Below, piece after piece: positions 52,573-61,200 of a DNA stretch of 64,000 nucleotides. The stretch covers positions 1-64,000 of the forward strand of contig CASDXO010000008.1 in the NCBI GenBank assembly GCA_949285135.1, written 5' to 3'. Under the pieces are notes generated by a model, which did not search any database, was not told the DNA's origin, and saw only the letters and a program-made list of their open reading frames with translations. Source of the DNA: an uncultured Phascolarctobacterium sp. Lineage in GTDB: Bacteria > Bacillota > Negativicutes > Acidaminococcales > Acidaminococcaceae. The translations under genes and the position numbers were made by a program. The stretch's first letter is position 1. Each line of letters starts with the position of its first letter.

Positions 52573-54558
52573 ATGCAGAAGATGGACCAGGCTTGTGTAA
52601 ATACTTTGCGTTTTTTGGCAGCTGATCAAGTAGAAAAGGCTAAATCCGGGCATCCGGGTTTTCCTTTGGGTACAGCACCGTTGATGTATACTATTTGGGA
52701 CCGCTTTATGAATTATAATCCTGCTGATCCGCAATGGTTCAACAGAGATCGTTTTATTCTTTCTCCCGGTCATGGCAGTGCGTTATTATATGCAATGCTT
52801 CATCTTGCAGGTTTTGATCTGCCTATGGAGGAACTGAAAAATTTCCGTCAATGGGGCAGCAGGACTCCAGGACATCCTGAGTATGGTCATACTGTCGGTG
52901 TTGATGCATCTACCGGTCCGCTGGGTCATGGCTTTGCCATGGGCGTAGGTTTTGCCATTGCTGAAGCCATGCTGGCAGCAAAATATAATAAACCGGATTT
53001 TGCTGTAGTAAATCATTATACCTATGGCCTGACTTCTGACGGCGACCTGATGGAAGGTGTATCCTGTGAGGCTGCTTCTTTGGCGGGTACTCTTGGTCTT
53101 GGCAAACTGATTTATCTTTATGATGATAATAAAATTACCATTGAAGGCAGCACTGATATTGCCTTTACTGAAGATGTGGAAATGCGCTTTAAAGCTTACG
53201 GCTGGCAGGTACTGCGCGTAGCAGATTCTGAAGATATTGAGGCCATGGAGGCTGCAATCAAAGAAGCGCAGGCTGATACCATGCATCCGTCTCTGATTAT
53301 TGTACGCACTCATATCGGTTTTGGCAGTCCGAAACAGGACAGCCCCTCCTGCCACGGTGAGCCTTTGGGCGGCGAAGCTTTGACTGCTACAAAAGAAAAA
53401 GCAGGCTGGCCTGCAGATAAGATGTTCTATGTTCCGGAAGAAGTAAGCACTTATTTTGCTGATAAAAAACCTGCCTGCGCAGAAGCACAAAAAGCATGGG
53501 AAGCTTTAATGGCTGATTATAAAGTAGTATATCCTGAACTTGCTGCTGAACTGGAAGCCCGCATTAATGGTACTACTTTGGTAAATCTGGCAGCACTGGA
53601 AGCTATTTTTGCTGATACTGCCAAGACTGCTACCCGCGAAGCTTCCGGCGAAATCATCCAGAAACTGGCGATGCAGCTGCCGAGCCTTGTCGGAGGCAGT
53701 GCTGACCTTGGACCGTCTAATAAGACGATTATGAAAAACGAAGGCTTCTTCAGTCGTGTTGACCGTAAAGGCAGAAATATTCATTTTGGTGTGCGCGAAC
53801 ATGCTATGGGTACTGTGGTAAACGGTATTTCTCTGCATGGTGGCTTTATTCCGTTTGGCGGTACCTTCCTGGTATTTGCGGACTTTATGCGTCCTGCTAT
53901 CAGAATGGCTGCACTTATGGGTATCAGAGCTATTTTTGTGCTGACTCATGACAGTATTGCTCTTGGTGAAGATGGACCTACCCATCAACCCATTGAAACT
54001 ACCATGGCTCTGCGCATGATTCCGAACGTAAGCGTATTCCGTCCTGCAGATGCGCTGGAAACCGCTGCAGCATGGCAGCAGGCATGCATGAATCTGCATA
54101 AACCTACCTGCTTGCTGCTGAGTCGTCAAAAATTACCGGTACTGCATCAATATGCACAGCTGGTACATGACAATGCCTATAAAGGTGCTTATGTATTAAG
54201 TCCGGCTAAAGAAAAAGCTGCTGCAGTTTTGATGGGTACTGGCAGTGAGGTACATTTGGCTTTGGCTGCACAGGAAAAACTTGCTGCTGAAGGTATTGAT
54301 GTAAGCGTTGTATCCATGCCCAGCTGGGATGCTTTTGAAAATCAAAGCGCAGAATATAAGGAAAGTGTATTACCGCATGATGCAGTTAAGATCGCTGTAG
54401 AAGCTGGCGTACCTTACGGCTGGAGCCGTTATACCGGCAGTGATAATAATGTTATCGGTATAACCCAGTTTGGCGCTTCTGCACCTGGCGATGTACTGAT
54501 GGAGAAATACGGTTTTACCGTAGAAAACGTTGTTGCAAAAGTAAAAGAAGTTCTGTAA
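52573..54558 (+). CDS. tkt: transketolase
   Basis: TPP-dependent ketol transfer in the pentose phosphate pathway, 661 residues, full-length single-chain enzyme. It has HGSALLYAMLHLAG near 64-77, the TPP-binding GDGDLMEGVSCEAASLAG near 155-172, GVREHAMGTVVNGISLHGG near 405 with the catalytic Glu, and a C-terminal domain. ATG 52573 is preceded by TTGGAGG. The following genes salvage thiamine, the precursor of its cofactor. Confidence 0.97.
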   Translation: MQKMDQACVNTLRFLAADQVEKAKSGHPGFPLGTAPLMYTIWDRFMNYNPADPQWFNRDRFILSPGHGSALLYAMLHLAGFDLPMEELKNFRQWGSRTPGHPEYGHTVGVDASTGPLGHGFAMGVGFAIAEAMLAAKYNKPDFAVVNHYTYGLTSDGDLMEGVSCEAASLAGTLGLGKLIYLYDDNKITIEGSTDIAFTEDVEMRFKAYGWQVLRVADSEDIEAMEAAIKEAQADTMHPSLIIVRTHIGFGSPKQDSPSCHGEPLGGEALTATKEKAGWPADKMFYVPEEVSTYFADKKPACAEAQKAWEALMADYKVVYPELAAELEARINGTTLVNLAALEAIFADTAKTATREASGEIIQKLAMQLPSLVGGSADLGPSNKTIMKNEGFFSRVDRKGRNIHFGVREHAMGTVVNGISLHGGFIPFGGTFLVFADFMRPAIRMAALMGIRAIFVLTHDSIALGEDGPTHQPIETTMALRMIPNVSVFRPADALETAAAWQQACMNLHKPTCLLLSRQKLPVLHQYAQLVHDNAYKGAYVLSPAKEKAAAVLMGTGSEVHLALAAQEKLAAEGIDVSVVSMPSWDAFENQSAEYKESVLPHDAVKIAVEAGVPYGWSRYTGSDNNVIGITQFGASAPGDVLMEKYGFTVENVVAKVKEVL

Positions 54559-54568
54559 TATATAATAT

Positions 54569-54616
54569 GCAGGCGCAGGCATAGTGCTTATGAAGATAAG
54601 CCTGTGCCTGCTTTTT
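54569..54616 (+). terminator. terminator between tkt and thiD
   Basis: Outer stem GCAGGCGCAGGC / GCCTGTGCCTGC (one G-T pair), inner stem CTTAT / ATAAG with GAAG loop, then TTTTTC. The thiD start follows 25 bases later, with a ribosome-binding site (AAAGGAG) but no visible promoter. Confidence 0.85.
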
Positions 54617-54641
54617 CATTGGAATAAAGGAGTACGTTAAT

Positions 54642-55445
54642 ATGAAACATTTGCTTACTATTGCCGGCAGTGACAGCAGTGGCGGTGCCGGTATTCAGGC
54701 AGATTTAAAGACCTTTGCTGCGCATGGAACCTTTGGCATGAGTGTGATAACGGCGGTAACAGCTCAAAATACCTGCGGAGTAACCATGGTACAGGACATA
54801 GATTGTGCAGTTGTGCAGGCACAGATAGAAGCAGTATTTGATGATATAAGAGTAGATGCAGTGAAAATAGGTATGGTTTCCAAACCAGAAATTATTGAAA
54901 CTATTGCTGATTGTCTTGTGAAATATAAACCTAAGATAATTGTAGTTGATCCGGTGATGATTTCTAAAAGCGGCTATCCGCTTTTGGCTCCGGAAGCATG
55001 TGAGACATTGATCAGGAGATTATTGCCACTGGCGACGCTTTTGACACCTAATCTGCCGGAAACTGAAGCTATTACAGGAATGCAGGTTAAGGATAAAGCA
55101 TCTATGGTGGAAGCTGCAAAAAAGATTATCACTCTTGGGGCACAGGCGGTACTGGTTAAAGGAGGTCATCTGAAAGTACAGGCTGATGATTTACTGTACG
55201 ATGGCAGGCAGGAATTATGGTTTGGTGGAGAGAGGATAGCAACAAAGCATACTCACGGAACTGGCTGTACTTTGTCAAGTTCACTGGCGGCCAATCTGGC
55301 ACGAGGCATGAGTATGGCAGAGGCTGTTGCTGCTTCTAAAAAATATGTGACAGAAGCGATTCTCCATGGGCTTGCTATAGGCAGTGGTTGCGGGCCAACG
55401 CATCATTTTGTTGATTTATACAGAAAGGCAGGAATTTTGGAATAA
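54642..55445 (+). CDS. thiD: hydroxymethylpyrimidine (phosphate) kinase
   Basis: Phosphorylates HMP and HMP-P for thiamine synthesis, 267 residues. The ribokinase-fold N-terminus GSDSSGGAGIQADLKTFAAHG near 7-27 and the anion-hole/catalytic motif HTHGTGCTLSSSLA near 205-218 are complete. Its TAA shares the A with the ATG of thiM. It heads thiD-thiM-thiE, which takes up pyrimidine and thiazole precursors. No TPP riboswitch is seen in front. Confidence 0.95.
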   Translation: MKHLLTIAGSDSSGGAGIQADLKTFAAHGTFGMSVITAVTAQNTCGVTMVQDIDCAVVQAQIEAVFDDIRVDAVKIGMVSKPEIIETIADCLVKYKPKIIVVDPVMISKSGYPLLAPEACETLIRRLLPLATLLTPNLPETEAITGMQVKDKASMVEAAKKIITLGAQAVLVKGGHLKVQADDLLYDGRQELWFGGERIATKHTHGTGCTLSSSLAANLARGMSMAEAVAASKKYVTEAILHGLAIGSGCGPTHHFVDLYRKAGILE

Positions 55446-56266
55446 TGGATTTAAAGGCTCAATTTGGAGAAATAGTTGAAAAGCTGCGTAAGCAGAGACC
55501 TGTGATACATCATATAACCAATTATGTTACGGCAGAAAGTTGTGCCGATATGACACTGGCTGCAGGGGCGTCTCCGGTGATGGCCGATGAGCCGGAAGAA
55601 ATCGAAGAAATAACTGCAGGTGCAGATGCACTGCTGCTTAACCTTGGCACCTTAAATTTTAATAAGATGATTGCCATGGAAAAAGCAGTTGCTGCAGCAC
55701 AGGCTAAAGGAATACCGGTTATTCTTGATCCGGTAGGGGTAATGACTTCTTCCATGCGGCTTGCTTTTGCTGTTAAACTGCTGGAAAAGGGCTGCATCAG
55801 TATCGTACGCGGCAATCATAGTGAGTGTGCAGCACTGCTGGAAAATAAGACAGGCGGTTGCGGCATTGATAATATTGGTGGTACAGAAGAGGGAGATGCC
55901 CTGAAAACTGCACAGGAAGCAGCTAAAAAGTATAACTGCGTTTTTGCAGTTACCGGTGAAATAGATAATATCAGCAATGGACATCAGGCAGTAGTCCTCA
56001 ACAACGGTCATCCTCTGCTGCAGGATATAACCGGAAGTGGCTGTATGGCATCAACATTGTGTGCCTGCTGTGCTGCTGTTACCAAAGATATGCTGGCAGC
56101 AGCGGCATTAGGTATTGTCATTATGGGGCAGGGCGCAGAGCTTGCGGCAAATTTTCTGGAGAAAAAAGATGGTCCTGGTATGTTCAAAGTACGTTTGCTG
56201 GACTGCGTTTATCACGTTACAACTAAATGGAATGTAATCAATCTTAATCCGGAAAGAAAGAACTAA
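55445..56266 (+). CDS. thiM: hydroxyethylthiazole kinase
   Basis: Salvage kinase for the thiazole half of thiamine, 273 residues. PVIHHITNYVTAESCADMTLAAGASPVM near 19-46 and the catalytic DITGSGCMASTL near 196-207 are family signatures. ThiM is found where the thiazole is salvaged, and no thiG or thiC gene lies in the window. It overlaps thiD by one base and is followed one base later by thiE. Confidence 0.96.
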   Translation: MDLKAQFGEIVEKLRKQRPVIHHITNYVTAESCADMTLAAGASPVMADEPEEIEEITAGADALLLNLGTLNFNKMIAMEKAVAAAQAKGIPVILDPVGVMTSSMRLAFAVKLLEKGCISIVRGNHSECAALLENKTGGCGIDNIGGTEEGDALKTAQEAAKKYNCVFAVTGEIDNISNGHQAVVLNNGHPLLQDITGSGCMASTLCACCAAVTKDMLAAAALGIVIMGQGAELAANFLEKKDGPGMFKVRLLDCVYHVTTKWNVINLNPERKN

Positions 56267-56267
56267 A

Positions 56268-56909
56268 ATGAAGCCGTCAATAAATTACAGTATCTATTTG
56301 GTTACTGATGAGAAATGTCTGCATGGGTACAGTCTGCTGGAAGCTGTGGAAGCAGCACTTCAAGGTGGCATTACCTTGCTGCAATATCGTGGCAAGGATA
56401 AAAGCAGTGCGGAAATGTATACACAGGCTGTTGCTTTAAAAGCACTGGCAGACAAATATAAGGTGCCGCTTATTATCAATGACAGATTGGATATTGCACT
56501 GGCAGTAGGTGCAGCTGGGGTACATCTTGGACAGGATGATTTGCCATGTAAGGTTGCCCGCAGTATTTGTGGTGATGATTTTATCATCGGTGTGTCTGCG
56601 CATAATACGGAAGAAGCCAAACAAGCGCTTGCTGATGGTGCTGATTATTTGGGCAGCGGTGCAGTGTTTGGCAGTAATACCAAGCTGGATGCAGGCATGC
56701 TGGGAGTTGCAAACCTGGCTGCAATTTGCAGCTCGGTGACCATACCTGTAGTAGGTATAGGAGGTATTAATGCCGTCAATTACAGAGAAGTACTGGCGGC
56801 AGGAGCCAATGGAGCGGCTATTGTCAGCAGTATTTTAGGTGCTGATAATATCAAAGCCGCTACTGCTGCATTTCGTTGTATTTATGATGCTTTTCAGCAG
56901 AAAAACTGA
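56268..56909 (+). CDS. thiE: thiamine phosphate synthase
   Basis: Joins HMP-PP and HET-P to thiamine phosphate, 213 residues, TIM barrel. LLQYRGKDKSS near 37-47, VHLGQDDLP near 85-93 and GSGAVFGSNTKLDA near 128-141 match the family; the middle motif normally reads GPIFPTKTK-like, here VFGSNTK. The last gene of the salvage unit, with its terminator 40 bases downstream. Confidence 0.95.
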   Translation: MKPSINYSIYLVTDEKCLHGYSLLEAVEAALQGGITLLQYRGKDKSSAEMYTQAVALKALADKYKVPLIINDRLDIALAVGAAGVHLGQDDLPCKVARSICGDDFIIGVSAHNTEEAKQALADGADYLGSGAVFGSNTKLDAGMLGVANLAAICSSVTIPVVGIGGINAVNYREVLAAGANGAAIVSSILGADNIKAATAAFRCIYDAFQQKN

Positions 56910-56947
56910 ATATTCTGCTAAGAAGTCTAAATAGAATATTGCCATGC

Positions 56948-56976
56948 AAAAAGCCCCTTTTCAGGGGCTTTTTTGT
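56948..56976 (+). terminator. thiDME terminator
   Basis: Stem AAAAAGCCCC / GGGGCTTTTT followed by TTG, between convergent genes. Confidence 0.9.
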
Positions 56977-57002
56977 TTAGACAACCGATATTTTGAACAT
57001 GA

Positions 57003-57038
57003 AAAAAGACTTAACATGGATAAGGCCTCCATGTTAAG
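57003..57038 (-). terminator. terminator of the pilP-secretin operon
   Basis: Read on the - strand: perfect 10-bp stem CTTAACATGG / CCATGTTAAG followed by TCTTTTTTC. It ends the leftward operon. Confidence 0.88.
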
Positions 57039-57063
57039 CCACTTAAATTACGTTTTCTGTTAT

Positions 57064-58326
57064 TTAGTCATGTGTATTTGCTGGTTCAGCAGCGCCATCC
57101 TGCAGTAACTGTTCATTATAGATTGCAGGAGAAACACCAGCAGTAGTGATATGGGGAGTAAGCAGCATGAGAACTTCTGTTTTTGTTTTGCGACTGGTTC
57201 GATTTTTAAACAGTTCACCTAATAAGGGAATACTGGACAGCAGGGGTATCTTCTGTATACTTTTTTGTTCTTCTTCATTTATCAGTCCCCCTATGACCAA
57301 AGTTTCACCACTGCACATGCGAACGTTGGTATCGGCTGTGCGGCTGGTAATTTTATAGTTACGTATTTCGCTGACCAGAGTAGGGGTGCTAACTTCTGTA
57401 TGCACACTGGCTGTAATCATTTTTCCGTCGCTGCTGACGATGGGGGTATAGGTGAGCTTGATACCTGCGTCAAGATATTCTGTCGCTGTATAGGTACCGC
57501 TGCTGTCATGTTTTTCGGTCTGGACAGGAATATGATCACCAATAAAGATGCTGGCTTCTTTGCCTGGGACGGTTATAATACGTGGAGTAGCCAGTATTTT
57601 TGCTTTACCATCGGCAAAAAGAGCGTTTAATGTAGCGTTAAAATTGAAGGAATAGCCATGCAAGAATTTAAAATTACCGCCGTAATAATCATTGTTATTA
57701 GCAGAATCAGTGTTGGTATTTCTATCCTCCTTTTGTGGGATAGTATCCCAGTTCCAGCCAATACCAAGATTTTCCGTCTGCTCACGATTGACAGCAATAA
57801 TCCTGGCTTCCAGCGTAACCTGCCGGGATGGAATATCTAAAGCAGCGATGGCACTGCGCAGGCGTTGTTCTTCAGAGCTGCTGCCGACAAAAAGAACAGT
57901 ATTGGTCATAGAATCGACAGTAAGCTTACCATTACTGAAAAGACTTTTCAGTGTTTCAGCAATATCAGCTGCCGGAACATAATTTAATTTATAGGAAGCA
58001 ACGCTGTTGTTATAATGTGACATATTTTCCAGGGAAGATACTACGATTACATCGTCAATACTGCGATATCCCAGACCTTTGGCACAGGTAATAATATCCA
58101 GTGCTGATGTGAGCGGTAAGTCGTGAAAGGAAACACTAATTTTACCGTTGACACTGCTGTCGGTTATAATGTTTTTTCCGGTTATGGATGCTGCTGCCTG
58201 CAGAACATCTTTTATTTCGGCATTTTGTACGGTAAGAGAAATGGTTTCTGCTGTTGCAGCAGAAAGAGGATGCATAAAAAATGCTGCTATTAATAAAAAT
58301 ACTGTCAGGGTTTTATTAAATTTCAT
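57064..58326 (-). CDS. secretin (PilQ/GspD-like)
   Basis: Outer-membrane ring protein of a type IV pilus or type II-like system, 420 residues. There is a signal peptide (about 1-28, ending near ATAET). N0-like and N1-like domains follow (TGKNIITDSSVNGKISVSF near 50; KSLFSNGKLTVDSMTNTVLF near 126). The secretin domain has ILATPRIITVPGKEASIFIGD and the diagnostic VxKIPLLSSIPLLGELF-type motif near 365-385. It is compact, with one N1 domain only. Its presence shows an outer membrane. It follows the PilP-like gene by three bases. Confidence 0.92.
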   Translation of the reverse strand: MKFNKTLTVFLLIAAFFMHPLSAATAETISLTVQNAEIKDVLQAAASITGKNIITDSSVNGKISVSFHDLPLTSALDIITCAKGLGYRSIDDVIVVSSLENMSHYNNSVASYKLNYVPAADIAETLKSLFSNGKLTVDSMTNTVLFVGSSSEEQRLRSAIAALDIPSRQVTLEARIIAVNREQTENLGIGWNWDTIPQKEDRNTNTDSANNNDYYGGNFKFLHGYSFNFNATLNALFADGKAKILATPRIITVPGKEASIFIGDHIPVQTEKHDSSGTYTATEYLDAGIKLTYTPIVSSDGKMITASVHTEVSTPTLVSEIRNYKITSRTADTNVRMCSGETLVIGGLINEEEQKSIQKIPLLSSIPLLGELFKNRTSRKTKTEVLMLLTPHITTAGVSPAIYNEQLLQDGAAEPANTHD

Positions 58327-58329
58327 TGT

Positions 58330-58758
58330 TTACCTTTCTAATTGCAATGTAATTTGCTGCTTTGAATTTGAGAGTACGGCAGCGTGCTCTGTCAGGGATG
58401 TTATGGTATAGGGGCCAAGCAGTTCTCCTGCAGTATGATAGGTGCTTTGACCTGCATATTCAAAAATACCAATTCTTCTGTTATTATTCGTAATAATACC
58501 ACGCAGAACAGGTACCGAGGAGTATGCGTTTACTGTATCAGCAGGTGAATTTTTTGTGCCGCTGCGACAGGCAAGAAAAGGATTTTTCAGTGGGGCAGGA
58601 GACTTGACAGGTTTGTATGCAGCTGCAGATATTGACTGCACTGCTTTTGCTGCAGCTGTGTCCCGTGATTCGGCGATATAACCGATGCTGATTACCGAAA
58701 TAAGGATAAAACTAAATTTCAGTACGGAAATTTTTGAATGTGCGAAATGTGCTATCAT
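58330..58758 (-). CDS. PilP/GspC-like periplasmic protein
   Basis: 142 residues: one membrane segment near 12-31, a proline-rich linker (about 46-60), and a small C-terminal domain (VLRGIITNNNRRIGIFEYAGQ...YHTAGELLGPYTITSL near 83-122) that resembles the HR/PilP domain contacting the secretin. It would link the inner-membrane part to the secretin it precedes. The family assignment rests on this pattern and on the context, so it is moderate. Confidence 0.7.
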   Translation of the reverse strand: MIAHFAHSKISVLKFSFILISVISIGYIAESRDTAAAKAVQSISAAAYKPVKSPAPLKNPFLACRSGTKNSPADTVNAYSSVPVLRGIITNNNRRIGIFEYAGQSTYHTAGELLGPYTITSLTEHAAVLSNSKQQITLQLER

Positions 58759-58873
58759 AATGTTTCTCCGATACAGTAAAAATAAAAAGCTTTTTCATTC
58801 TAATACAAATTAACTGCTTTGGCAATTATTTGTTGAGAAAATATTGAAAAATCAGTAAATTTAAACAATTTTG

Positions 58874-58901
58874 TTGTTTTATTTTGCAAATGTGTTAAAA
58901 T
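58874..58901 (+). promoter_or_regulatory. probable promoter of pilB-pilT
   Basis: TTGTTT (58874-58879) and TAAAAT (58896-58901) at 16 bp with TGT before the -10. It lies in the 188-base divergent region between the two pilus gene pairs. No clear - strand promoter was found in it. Confidence 0.45.
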
Positions 58902-58946
58902 AATGCGTATTGCAGTGCATTTTTTATGGAAAACGGAGAAAATAAA

Positions 58947-60155
58947 GTGGACAAAAGTTATTTTGGCATAGAAAAAGTTGTGATAGGCAGTGGCAGTAAT
59001 GAAAGGCAGACTGCCGATATTGTGGATAATATGCTGACGCAGGCAGTACAGCAACGTGCCAGCGACATACATATCGAACCGTTGGATATGGAATCACGAG
59101 TGAGGTTTAGAATTGACGGCTTACTCCATACTGTTGAAAAGATTTCTGCGTCAAGGCACAATTCAGTTATCTCACGAATCAAGGTGCTTTGTGGTATGGA
59201 TATTGCGGAAAAAAGAGTACCACAGGATGGAAGACTGGAGATCGAGCGCCAGGGAAGGAAAATAGATTTGCGTATATCAACGCTGCCCACAATTCGAGGT
59301 GAAAAGGCAGTGATAAGGATATTGGACAAAGAGGGGTTTTTCCTCTCCCTGGCACAGTTACACTTTTCTGAAAGCAATCTGCGTTTGTATCAGGATATGT
59401 ATGCTTCAGCACATGGCATAATACTGATAACAGGCCCGACAGGGAGCGGAAAATCTACTACATTGTACGCTACTTTAAGCGAATTAAATACACAGGAAAA
59501 GAATATTATTACTATAGAAGATCCGGTTGAATATAAGATTGCCGGCATAAATCAGGTAGCAGTGAACCAGAAAACGGGTTTGACTTTTGCCAGAGGATTG
59601 CGCTCTATTGTAAGGCAGGATCCCAATATAATTATGATTGGTGAGATACGTGATGCTGAAACAGCCCAAATAGCCATTCAGTCGGCACTTACAGGACATT
59701 TGGTGCTAAGTACGCTGCATACAGCAAGTGCAGCGGGTGCAGTAGCACGGCTGCTGGATATGGGGATTGAACCGTTTTTGCTGGCTTCGTCCATACGAGG
59801 GGTGGTAGCACAAAGATTGGTACGTCGCATATGTCCGTATTGCGTAGAAAAATATGAGGCTAATGCGTGGGAAAAAGCCTGCTTGCATCTTCCTGCAGAT
59901 GAACCTTATATGCTTGAACGGGGAGCTGGATGTGCCCAATGTGGCTTTACAGGTTATAGAGGACGCATGGCCGTACAGGAAGTTTTATCGCTTGCAGGCA
60001 AAGTTGCAGAGCTGGTATTACGGCAGGCAGATACAGCTGCTTTACAGAATGCGGCTAAACAAGATGGATTTACAGATTTACGCCGAGATGGTGCTGCCAA
60101 AGTACTGTCAGGACTGACTACAGTTGATGAACTGATGCGCTGCGTATGCTGCTGA
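58947..60155 (+). CDS. pilB: type IV pilus extension ATPase PilB-like (short form)
   Basis: Secretion ATPase of the GspE/PilB family, 402 residues. Walker A GPTGSGKST is near 160, the Asp box IITIEDPVEY near 186-195, Walker B region PNIIMIGEIRDAETA near 228 and the His box STLHT near 258. The zinc site CPYC...CAQCG is near 297-336. It lacks the N-terminal MshEN domain, so it is about 150 residues shorter than typical PilB. The GTG 58947 start has GGAG eight bases before it. ATG 58926, seven codons upstream, has no ribosome-binding site but cannot be excluded. Confidence 0.9.
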   Translation: MDKSYFGIEKVVIGSGSNERQTADIVDNMLTQAVQQRASDIHIEPLDMESRVRFRIDGLLHTVEKISASRHNSVISRIKVLCGMDIAEKRVPQDGRLEIERQGRKIDLRISTLPTIRGEKAVIRILDKEGFFLSLAQLHFSESNLRLYQDMYASAHGIILITGPTGSGKSTTLYATLSELNTQEKNIITIEDPVEYKIAGINQVAVNQKTGLTFARGLRSIVRQDPNIIMIGEIRDAETAQIAIQSALTGHLVLSTLHTASAAGAVARLLDMGIEPFLLASSIRGVVAQRLVRRICPYCVEKYEANAWEKACLHLPADEPYMLERGAGCAQCGFTGYRGRMAVQEVLSLAGKVAELVLRQADTAALQNAAKQDGFTDLRRDGAAKVLSGLTTVDELMRCVCC

Positions 60156-60167
60156 GGAGGCAAAGAA

Positions 60168-61160
60168 ATGTTTGCGTTGATTGAAAAAGCAAGAACTGCT
60201 GGAGCTTCAGATATACATCTGACTGTAGACTGCAGGCCTTTAATGCGCTGCTGCGGCGAGCTTATTACTCTTGACGAGCATCTTGTAACAGATGAAGAAA
60301 TGGCAGAATTTACTGCTTCCACTCTGACTCATGATCAAGAGGAATATTTAAACACGATGGGAGAGATTGATTTTTCCTGCAATATGCCGGATAAAAGTCG
60401 TTGCCGGATAAATTTTTTCCGTCAATGTGGGCATTTGGCTGCTGCCATACGCCTTATAGCTGATCAAATTCCTGATTGTACTGAAATAGGACTGCCGGAC
60501 AGTGTCTGCCGGTTAGTATATTGTACGCACGGGATGGTTCTGATTACCGGAGCTACAGGGAGCGGTAAATCCACGACTTTGTCAGCACTTATAAATAAAT
60601 TAAATAATGAAAAGAGCCTGCACATATTGACATTGGAAGATCCTGTGGAATACAGGCACCAACACGCTAAGAGTATTATAAATCAGCGGGAGATAGGTAC
60701 TGATACAAAATCATTTGCTGCCGGACTGCGTAGTGCTCTGCGAGAAGATCCTGATGTTATTATGGTTGGAGAGTTAAGAGACCGTGAAACAGTGGCGACA
60801 GCTCTAAAAGCGGCGGAAACAGGACACCTTGTATTATCTACATTGCATACAAGTAATGCAGTTTCAACCATCAGCAGGATTATAGATTTTTTTCCCGAAA
60901 ATCAGCAGCAGGTTCGGAGTCAGTTGGCAGAATGTCTGCAGGGTATAGTGTGTCAGGAACTGCTGATGAATGCTGCCGGTAATGGCAGGGTTGCTGCTTT
61001 TGAAGTCATGACATTAACTCCTGCGTTGCGTAATCTTATTCGCGAAGGAAAGATGCACCAGATAGAATCATTCATTCAAACAGGTATGCAACATGGAATG
61101 ATTACCAAAGCTGATTATATAAAAAAACTGGTACGGGAAGGTAAAATAAAATTGCAATAG
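60168..61160 (+). CDS. pilT: twitching motility (retraction) ATPase PilT
   Basis: Retraction ATPase of type IV pili, 330 residues. Walker A TGATGSGKSTTLSAL near 128-142, Asp box ILTLEDPVEYRH, Walker B DPDVIMVGELRDRETV near 195-210 and the His box are present. The AIRLI hinge and the C-terminal helices are as in PilT, and there is no zinc site, unlike PilB. Start ATG 60168 behind GAGGAGG. The presence of PilT argues for a retractable pilus or DNA uptake rather than type II secretion. Confidence 0.92.
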   Translation: MFALIEKARTAGASDIHLTVDCRPLMRCCGELITLDEHLVTDEEMAEFTASTLTHDQEEYLNTMGEIDFSCNMPDKSRCRINFFRQCGHLAAAIRLIADQIPDCTEIGLPDSVCRLVYCTHGMVLITGATGSGKSTTLSALINKLNNEKSLHILTLEDPVEYRHQHAKSIINQREIGTDTKSFAAGLRSALREDPDVIMVGELRDRETVATALKAAETGHLVLSTLHTSNAVSTISRIIDFFPENQQQVRSQLAECLQGIVCQELLMNAAGNGRVAAFEVMTLTPALRNLIREGKMHQIESFIQTGMQHGMITKADYIKKLVREGKIKLQ

Positions 61161-61200
61161 AAAACAGACGGAATTCAGCTGAATTCCGTCTGTTGATTTT
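61160..61200. terminator. bidirectional terminator between pilT and the antiporter gene
   Basis: Perfect 14-bp stem AACAGACGGAATTC / GAATTCCGTCTGTT with AGCT loop, A-run left and GATTTT right. The two genes converge here. Confidence 0.9.
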
